A stretch of DNA of 64,000 bases, from assembly GCA_963803335.1 (NCBI GenBank), contig CAWDME010000007.1, positions 372,001 through 436,000 of the forward strand. Direction: 5' to 3'. The notes beneath the pieces were generated by a model, which was not told the origin of the DNA, did not search any database, and saw nothing but the letters and a program-made list of their open reading frames with translations. This DNA comes from DASSUW01 sp963803335 (GTDB lineage Bacteria; Actinomycetota; Thermoleophilia; Solirubrobacterales; Solirubrobacteraceae). Each line of letters opens with the position of its first letter. Within the stretch, counting starts at the first letter, position 1. Below are positions 24,727 through 32,125 of the stretch, piece after piece. The translations under genes and the position numbers were made by a program.

Positions 24727-27700
24727 TTGCACGGACGCGCTGCCATTCGGGTCGGGATCGCAGCGGTCGCGGCGCTGCTGATGCTGCCCGCGGTCGCGTC
24801 GGCCGACACCGTCACGGTCAACACGACCGCGGACCACAACGACAAGTCCTGCAACGAGACCACGCCCGGGGACTGCACGCTGCGCGAGGCGGTCGAGCTC
24901 GCCACGAACGAAAGCGGCAAACCGATCACGGCGATCAACCTGCCGAAGGGCCACTACACGCTGACGCTCGGCGAGCTCCAGCTTGCGAACGACCACATCA
25001 TCGGCGCGGGCGCGCGTGCGTCGATCATCGACGGCAACAACACGAGCCGTGTTCTCGTAACCAGTGGCGACGTCCAGTCGAGCATCGAGGGAGTGACCGT
25101 CACTGGCGGCAACGGCACCGGCAGCACTCAGCCCCGGGTCCGGGGGCGGGATCTTCGTGCCCAGCGGGACCTCTCTGCAGATCATCGCGAGCACCATCGA
25201 TAAGAACGCAGGCACGTCCGGCGGCGGCATCGATGTCGACGGAGCGCTGGTGATGGACACGTCCATTGTCTCCGGGAACAGCGTGGAGGGACGGCTTCCG
25301 GTCGGCGGCGGCATCAGAAGCATCGGCTCGACGGTGCTCCGCAACTCGACGGTCAGCGGCAACACAGGATCTGGCACGACGTCGCAAGGCGGCGGGATCG
25401 CGTCGAACGGCTCGCTCGGCCTCAACGGCGTGACGATCTCGAACAACACGGCGAGCGGTGCCGCAGGGCTCCTCGAGGCGTTCTCCGTCGGCGCGGCGCC
25501 GCCGCCTCGCATCCTCCTCAACACGATCATCGGCGGGAACAGCGGCCCGGAGTGCGCCGGCAACGGCCTCGACACCGACACGACCCACAACAGCATCGCC
25601 GACGACACGACATGCGCCCTGGGCGACCTCGCCACCGACCAGCAGGGCGTCAACCCGCAGCTGCGCGCGCTGGCGAACAACGGCGGGCCAACGGACACCC
25701 ACGCCCTGGTCTCTACATCACCCGCGATCAACAACGGCGCCAACTGCTTCGGGGCGATCGACCAGCGCGGCGTGGCGCGCCCGCAGGCCGGGACCGCGTG
25801 CGACGTGGGCGCCTTCGAGTACCGGCCGCACGCGCTGACCGTCATCACGAACGTCGTGAACAACAACGGCGGCACGCTCACCGCGGGCGGGGTGACGGTG
25901 CATGTCCGCGTGGACGGGGCCGACACCAAGGGAAGCCCGGCGGCCGGCGTTGCCACCGGCCGGGCGTACTCGCTCCTGACCGGGAACGCGTATGTGGTCG
26001 AGGCCAACGACGTCCCCGGCTACGTGCTGTCTTACTCGCCCGGTTGCTCAGCCGCTCTCGCCGAGGGCGGCGCGAACACATGCACCGTGACGGTCGACGA
26101 CATTGCGCCGAAGCTGAAGGTAAGACGGTGGTCACGAACGACAACGGCGGCGCGAAGCGGCGGCTGACTTCAGCGTGCACGTGCGCTCGGGGGGCGCTGA
26201 CGTGACGGGCAGTCCGGCGGCCGGGACGGCGACCGGGCGGCTGTACACGCTGAGCGCCGGCTCGTATGCGGTGGCGGCGGACACGGTCACCGGCTACTCG
26301 CTCTCAGGTCCGTGCTCGGTGTCCTTGGTCGTCGGTGACGACAAGACATGCACAATCACGACCGATGACATCGCGCCCAAGCTCAAGGTCATTACGACCG
26401 TCCAAAACACCCACGGGGGTACGGCGGTCGCGGCGGACTTCAGCACGCATGTGCGGCAAGCCGGCCGGGACGTGAGCGGTAGCCCGGTGGCGGGCAGCGG
26501 CACCGGTACGAACTACACGCTCAGCGCCGGCGACTTCTCCGTGTCGGCGGAGGGCGTTCCCGGCTATTCCGCGACGGGATCTGGCGCCTGCGCAGCCAAC
26601 GGTTCGGTGACGCTCGCTGTCGGCGATGACAAGACCTGCACGATCACCGTGGCGGACGGCGCACCGCGGCTGACGGTCATGACGCAGGTCGTCAACGACA
26701 ACGGCGGCACCAAGGCTCCGAGCGACTTCCTCGCGCACGTCCGTTCGAGTGTCGGCGACGTCACCGGCAGCCCCCAGGCCGGCACGACCAGCGGCACGCT
26801 CTACTCGCTCGTCGGCGGGCTGCAGTACACGGTGACTGCCGACTCCATGCCCGGCTACACGATGTCGGTCGCCGGCGACTGTGCCGCCAACGGCACGGTG
26901 ACGCCGGTGGTCGGGCAGCCGAAGTCGTGCACGATTACGGCCAACGACGTCGCCCCGACGCTGACGGTGATCACGACGGTCACGAACGACAACGGCGGCA
27001 CGCTCGCGCCCGCAGGCTTCACGATCCACGTGCGCAGCGGCGGGGCCGATGTGGGCGGCAGCCCGCAGGCGGGCAGCGCGGGCGGTACGACCTACACGCT
27101 GACAGCCGGCAGCTACGCGGTGTCGTCCGACGCCGTCTCCGGCTATGGCGCTGCGATCACGGGTGCGTGCGCTGCCGACGGATCGGTGTCGCTGGCGGCC
27201 GGCGACGCCAAGACGTGCACTGTCGCAGCGAACGACAATGCCGTCTCGGCCTCGGGCGGCCAGGGCGGCACGGACGTCGCGAGCAGCCCCCAGCCCGGCA
27301 CCTCGTCAGGAACGACTTACACGCTGTCCGCGGGGAGCTACTCGGTGGCATCGGACTCTGTGACCGCTTACGCCGCCTCGGTCGCCGGCGACTGCGCGGC
27401 CGACGGGTCCGTGACGCTTCAGCTCGGCGAGGCGAAGACGTGCACGATCACCGAGGACGACGTCGCCGCGTCGGTCGCCGGATCAGGGGCGCAGCCTCTG
27501 CCGCCGCCGGTCATCTACAAGTCGGTGAACCTGCTGCCCTCGCAGGGCAAGGTGCTCATCAAGCTCCCCGGGAGCAAGAAGTTCGAGGCGATCGACGAGG
27601 GCGAGCGGGTCCCCGTCGGCACGATCGTCGACGTGCGCAAGGGTCGCGTCACGCTAATCGCGGCCGCCGACGCGAACGGCAACACCGCCACGGCGGTGTT

Positions 27701-28039
27701 CTACGGCGGCATCTTCAAGCTCGGGCAGACCAAATCGAAGACCCCCACCACCGTGTTGAGCCTCGTGGAGAAGCTCACCGGATGCAAAGCCAAGGGCAAG
27801 GCGACGATCGCCAAGAAGAAGGTCAAGAAGCGGCGGCTGTGGGGCGATGGCAAGGGCCACTTCCAGACCAAGGGCAAGCACAGCGCCGCGACCGTCGTGG
27901 GCACGAAGTGGCTCGTCGAGGACCGCTGCACGTCGACGCTGACCAAGGTCGCGCGGGGCGGGTGAAGGTCCGCGACTTCGAGAAGAAGAAGACCGTCTTC
28001 GTGACGAAGGGCCACAAGTACGTCGCGCGCGCTCGATGA
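24727..28039 (+). pseudogene. CSLREA beta-helix protein with stalk repeats and FecR-like module, frameshifted (paralog 3)
   Basis: A gene of about 1,100 codons broken by four 1-bp slips. Segments: 24727-25130 (TTG start; signal peptide ending ASAD; CTLREAV; first helix rungs); 25130-26120 (GGGI beta-helix, choice-of-anchor Q block ending CDVGAFEY, first stalk repeat); a short stretch 26125-26157 reading TVVTNDNGGAK in a third frame; 26160-27960 (stalk repeats, FecR-like part, RRLWGDG segment); 27960-28039 (VKVRDFEKKKTVF to the end). Slips lie near 25130 (+1), 26122 (-1), 26157 (-1) and 27961 (-1). Between slips the protein sequence is fully conserved, so the breaks are recent or are sequence errors. 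Confidence 0.75.
25826..27476 (+). repeat. Six tandem prealbumin-like stalk repeats of about 90 residues
   Basis: Each unit reads [KT]LxVIT-x-V-x-NxNGGT, a [FV]-x-x-HVR strand, GSP-x-AG, a YTL-x-x-G-x-[YF]-x-V stretch, then GxCAA-x-G-x-V-x-x-x-x-G-x-x-K-T-CTIT-x-[DN]D. Units begin near 25838, 26125, 26383, 26671, 26959 and 27240; the last has a degenerate first strand. Such SpaA/DUF5979-type domains act as rigid spacers in surface proteins. Paralog 4 carries only one unit (about 29238-29515). Confidence 0.75.
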
Positions 28040-28054
28040 TGCGTGCTCCCCAAG

Positions 28055-28082
28055 CGGATTACGTCGTCCGGCACGCAATCCG
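28055..28082. terminator. Hairpin after paralog 3
   Basis: CGGATT and AATCCG pair across a GC-rich 16-nt loop 15 bp after the paralog 3 stop. No U-run. The 110 bp between paralogs 3 and 4 hold only this dyad and the next promoter-like element. Confidence 0.35.
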
Positions 28083-28110
28083 TAGCGCACCGATCACTCG
28101 TCCACTCACC

Positions 28111-28139
28111 TTGAAATCGCGTGACCGCTTAGGAAGGAT
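28111..28139 (+). promoter_or_regulatory. Promoter-like element before paralog 4
   Basis: TTGAAA at 28111-28116, a 17-bp spacer and AAGGAT at 28134-28139. The TTG start codon follows at 28149, so the leader would be very short. Confidence 0.42.
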
Positions 28140-28148
28140 CGCGCCAGC

Positions 28149-30048
28149 TTGAGCGGGCGACGGGGAAAGCTGCCAGGGATTGCTGCGCTCTGCGTCGGAT
28201 TGGCGTTGCTCGTGTGCCCGCCCGTTGCCGGAGCGACCGCGTTCACCGTCAACACGACGGCGGACCACTTCGATCAGTCGTGCGACGCGGCGGACTGCAC
28301 GATCCGCGATGCGCTCGGCGTCGCCACTGCCGGGACCGACTCGGTCAGCGTCCCGGCAGGGGTTTTCACGCTCAACCCGGCGCTCGGCCCGCTGGTGCTC
28401 GACGGCGACACGCTGGTCGGCGCCGGCGCACGCGCCACGATTCTCGACGGCGCGCAGCAGACGCGGGTCATCGACGCCAATACGAGCGCCCTCGGGTCAG
28501 TCGTCCCGCAGATGGTTGGCGTCACGGTTCGGCACGGCAACGGCACCAACGTCAACGATGCGAGCCACAACGGCGACGGAGGGGGGATCCTGGTCACGTC
28601 CGGGGCGCTTGCTGTCGCCAACAGCCACATCATCGCCAACACCGCCAGCCGCGGCGGTGGCATCGGATCAGAGAGCGGCGAGAACATCTCGATGGCCGCG
28701 TCGACCGTCGCCGGCAACAGGGCCGGGATCCAGGGCGGCGGCTTGTGGAACGCCAACGAAGGCATCATCGCCGCGGTGAACTCGACGATCACCGGCAACG
28801 TCGTCACCGACGGCACCGGTGGCGGGGTCGGGGGTGGCGGCGGCACGCTCGGCGTGTTCGTCAACGTGACCGTCGCCGGCAACTCGGCCGGGTCGGGCGG
28901 CGGCGTCGACACCGACAGCCGGACACTGCAGAACACGGTCGTCGCCGGCAACTCCGGCGGGCAGTGCTCGGCCGCCTCGACCGCCAGTTCGAACAACTCG
29001 CTTGCCTCTGACGGCACGTGCGCGCTCGCCGGCACCGGGGACCAGAGCTTCGTCGATCCTGGGCTGGGGCCGCTCGCGAACAACGGCGGTCCCACCGATA
29101 CTCGCGCGATCGGCCCCACGAGCCCCGCGGCCAACCACGGTGGCACCGGCTGCCCTACTACGGATCAGCGCGGCGTGAGCCGACCGCAGGGCGGCGCCTG
29201 CGACATCGGCGCGTACGAGTACCGGGCGCCCGTGCTGGCCGTCGTCAAGCACGTCGTCAACAACGACGCGGGCGAGCAGAAAGCGGGCGACTTCACCGTT
29301 CACGTGCGCGCCGGATCCACCGACGTTGCGGGCAGCCCGCAGCCGGGCACGGAGGCGGGCCGGGCGTACACGCTGGCGCCCGGCACGTACGCGGTGTCCG
29401 AAGACAGCGACGCCACGTACTCGGCGTCGTTCTCCGGCGCCTGCTCGGCCACCGGCGTGGTCACGCTGGGCGAGGGCCAGACCGCGACCTGCACGATCAC
29501 GAACAACGACAAGCCGCCCGGGAAGCGGTTCAACGTCCAGCCGGAGCGTGGCACGGTCCGAGTGAAGCCTCGCGGGAAGAAGCACTACCACCTGCTCAAG
29601 GCGGGCGAGCAGCTCCCGCCCGGCAGCGATGATCGACACGCGCAAGGGTCGCATCGGCATCATCGCGGCCGCCGACAAGAAGGGGCACGAGAAGACCGCC
29701 GACTTCTACGACGGGCTCTTCAAGCTGACGCAGACGAAGGGCAAGAAGCCGATCACCGTCCTGACGCTGGTGGAGAAGCTCACGGGCTGCAAGGCGAAGG
29801 GCAAGGCGACGATCGCCAAGAAGAAGAAGGTCAAGAAGCGGCGGCTGTGGGGCGACGGGCATGGCCGCTTCCGGACCAAGGGCAAGCACAGCGCGGCGAC
29901 GGTCGTGGGCACGAAGTGGCTGGTCGAGGACCGCTGCAGGTCGACGCTGACGAAGGTCGCCCGCGGGCGGGTCAAGGTGCGCGACTTCGAGAAGAAGAAG
30001 ACCGTGTTCGTCAAGAAGGGCCACCGCTACATCGCGCGCGCAAAGTGA
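28149..30048 (+). pseudogene. CSLREA-like beta-helix protein with FecR-like module, one frameshift (paralog 4)
   Basis: From a TTG at 28149 the frame encodes a signal peptide ending VAGA, the CSLREA position as CTIRDAL, a GGGI beta-helix, a choice-of-anchor Q block (TDQRGVSRPQ, CDIGAYEY), one stalk repeat and the start of the FecR-like part. At about 29626 one extra base moves the reading frame: it should read GSMIDTRKG but turns into a shadow frame that runs to 30119. The correct C-terminus continues from 29629 (MIDTRKGRIG) through KKKVKKRRLWGDG to a TGA at 30048. Apart from this single slip the protein would be about 632 residues and complete. Confidence 0.75.
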
Positions 30049-30065
30049 CGCGGCGTGCCTGTCCA

Positions 30066-30110
30066 TCGGTCCAGACCGACTTGACACGACCCGCGTCGCT
30101 CAAAGACCAT
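30066..30110 (+). promoter_or_regulatory. Dyad and promoter-like element before paralog 5
   Basis: A perfect TCGGTC-CA-GACCGA dyad at 30066-30079 abuts TTGACA at 30081-30086; after an 18-bp spacer comes GACCAT at 30105-30110. The dyad may be an operator or the 3' hairpin of paralog 4. The TTG start follows 10 bp later. Confidence 0.42.
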
Positions 30111-30120
30111 CGGGCGTAGC

Positions 30121-31728
30121 TTGCGCGCGCGAGGTGCTATCCGGCTGATGATCGCGGCGGTGGCCGCGGCGCTGTTCGCGCTCGCGGTCCCGAGCGTCGT
30201 GTCCGCGCAGACGGTCCCCGGCTTCCTGAACGTCGACACGACCAAGGACGGTCCCAACGACGGCGAGTGCGCGAATGACTGCACGCTACGCGAAGCCGTG
30301 GCGCTGTCCGGTCCAACGCAGCCCGTCCTGCTGCGGGCGGGTGTCTACAAGCTCACGCAGGGCCCGCTCGTCATCACCACCTCGAACACGACGATCTACG
30401 GCGCCGGCCTCGGAAGCCAGCAGAGCTCAGGCGCCCGCACCACGATCATCGACGGCAACAACGCCAGTCGCGTCGTCCAGGTTCCGCCCGAGGTTTCAGT
30501 GGTCTTCGCCGGTGTCACGCTAACCGGCGGGCGCGCGGCCACCGGAGCCGGCGCGTTCGTCGGCAGCGGCGGTTCGCTGTTCCTCTACAACAGCATCGTT
30601 CGCGAGAATGTCGCCACCTCGCGCGGCGGTGGTGTCCAGGCCGCGGGCACGCTTTACCTCACCCAATCGACCGTGTCGGAGAACCGCGCCGCTGCCGGCG
30701 GCGGCATCGCGGTCGATCCCGGCGGCTTCCTCTACGCGCCGGCCTCGACGGTCAGCGACAACACGGGCGGCGCGATTGCGACGGCCGGCACCTACCAGCT
30801 CTTCAGCACCACTATCTCGGGCGGGCTCGTCGGCGAGCCAGGATCCAGCGGCGGCGCCAACCTCGTGAACAACACGATCCTGACCGGCCCGGGTCCGGCG
30901 TGCAGCGGGACGATCGCCGCGACACCGCACACGAGCTGGACCGGCAACCTGGCGAGCGACAGCTCGTGCGGATTCGCGCCCGCCGAAGGCACGGCGGGCC
31001 AAGACCCGCGTCTCGGCCCGCTCAGGAACAACAGGGGCGCGACCGACACGCGGGCACTCCTCGCAGGCAGCCCGGCGATCGACGCCGGCGATCCCAACTT
31101 CTGCATCGGCACCGACCAGCGCGGCGCGGCCGCTCTCAACAACTGCGACAAGGGCGCGTTCGAGTTCGGCGGCCGGGTCCCTGAGGCCCAGCTGCCGCCA
31201 CCGGTGGCCGGCGAGTCGATCGTGGCGTCCAAGTCACGGGGCACGGTCAAGGTCAAGTTGCCGGGGAGCGACGAGTTCTTCGTGCTGCAGGACGGCCAGC
31301 AACTGCCGATGGGGACGACGTTCGACACGACCCACGGGCGCGTCAACATCCGCGCCGACCAGGGCCGCGGCGTCGCCAACAAGAAGGGGTGGTTCTACCA
31401 GGGCGTCTTCAAGGTCCGGCAGACCAAGGGCAAGAAGCCGCTGACGACGCTGACGATGACCGGCAAGCTGCAGTGCGGCGGCAAGGGCAAGGCGAGCACG
31501 GCGCTCAAGAAGAAGCGCAAGCGGCGCCTGTGGGGCAACGGCAAGGGCCATTTCCGCACCAAGGGCAAGCACAGCGCGGCCACCGTCGTCGGCACCAAGT
31601 GGCTCGTCGAGGACCGCTGCAACGGCACGCTCACCAAGGTCGTGCGGGGCGTCGTGAAGGTGCGCGACTTCAAGAAGCGCAAGACGGTGACCGTGCGGGC
31701 CGGCCACTCGTACTTCGCCAGGCGCTAA
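30121..31728 (+). CDS. CSLREA beta-helix protein with FecR-like/basic module (paralog 5)
   Basis: A 535-residue secreted protein from a TTG start. The signal peptide ends VVSAQ (about residue 29); CTLREAV follows near 56. The beta-helix spans about 75-300 with fewer GGGI rungs than paralog 2, and the choice-of-anchor block reads SPAIDAG and GTDQRGAAA with the usual CDIGAYE replaced by CDKGAFEFG. The shared C-terminal module is complete (RGTVKVKLPG, GTTFDTTHGRV, KRRLWGNGKGHF, GKHSAATVVGTKWLV, VKVRDFKKRKTV). It is intact and, with paralogs 1 and 2, one of three undamaged members of the array. Confidence 0.85.
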   Translation: MRARGAIRLMIAAVAAALFALAVPSVVSAQTVPGFLNVDTTKDGPNDGECANDCTLREAVALSGPTQPVLLRAGVYKLTQGPLVITTSNTTIYGAGLGSQQSSGARTTIIDGNNASRVVQVPPEVSVVFAGVTLTGGRAATGAGAFVGSGGSLFLYNSIVRENVATSRGGGVQAAGTLYLTQSTVSENRAAAGGGIAVDPGGFLYAPASTVSDNTGGAIATAGTYQLFSTTISGGLVGEPGSSGGANLVNNTILTGPGPACSGTIAATPHTSWTGNLASDSSCGFAPAEGTAGQDPRLGPLRNNRGATDTRALLAGSPAIDAGDPNFCIGTDQRGAAALNNCDKGAFEFGGRVPEAQLPPPVAGESIVASKSRGTVKVKLPGSDEFFVLQDGQQLPMGTTFDTTHGRVNIRADQGRGVANKKGWFYQGVFKVRQTKGKKPLTTLTMTGKLQCGGKGKASTALKKKRKRRLWGNGKGHFRTKGKHSAATVVGTKWLVEDRCNGTLTKVVRGVVKVRDFKKRKTVTVRAGHSYFARR

Positions 31729-31732
31729 CTCC

Positions 31733-32125
31733 GTGAGCTGGGTCTCAGTCTTCGCCGCGTTCCTCGTCGCTCACATGGTCGGTGACTACCTCTTCCAAAC
31801 CGACTGGCAGGCGCGCAACAAGCGGGGAGGGCTGAGCGGCGGAGTGGCGCTCCGCGCGCTATTCACCCACGTCACGACCTACACGCTGGCCTTCGTCCCG
31901 GCGCTGATCTGGATCGCCGACGAGAGCGAGCCGGGGTGGGGCGTGCTCGGCGCGGCGCTGATCTTCCTGCCGCACTTCGTGATCGACGACGGGCGCGTCG
32001 TGCGCCAGTACCTCACGCACGTCAAGCACGCCGACGGATTCGACGTCGGCCTGGCGACTTCGGTCGACCAGTCGTTCCACGTCCTGTCGCTGTTCCTCGT
32101 GGCGCTGCTCATCGGGAACGCATGA
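31733..32125 (+). CDS. DUF3307 membrane protein
   Basis: A 130-residue protein starting at a GTG 4 bp after paralog 5. The DUF3307 signature is seen as AHMVGDYLFQTDWQA at residues 14-28, with three to four membrane segments and a central LPHFVIDDGR block. Family function is unknown. Its TGA overlaps the next ATG (ATGA), coupling it to the CHASE2 cyclase. Confidence 0.85.
   Translation: MSWVSVFAAFLVAHMVGDYLFQTDWQARNKRGGLSGGVALRALFTHVTTYTLAFVPALIWIADESEPGWGVLGAALIFLPHFVIDDGRVVRQYLTHVKHADGFDVGLATSVDQSFHVLSLFLVALLIGNA

Noticed and set aside
22913..31728. Idea that the paralog array is a phage tail-spike or CRISPR-like repeat locus
   Set aside because: Signal peptides, CSLREA motifs and choice-of-anchor blocks identify chromosomal secreted proteins; no phage genes or direct short repeats with spacers.
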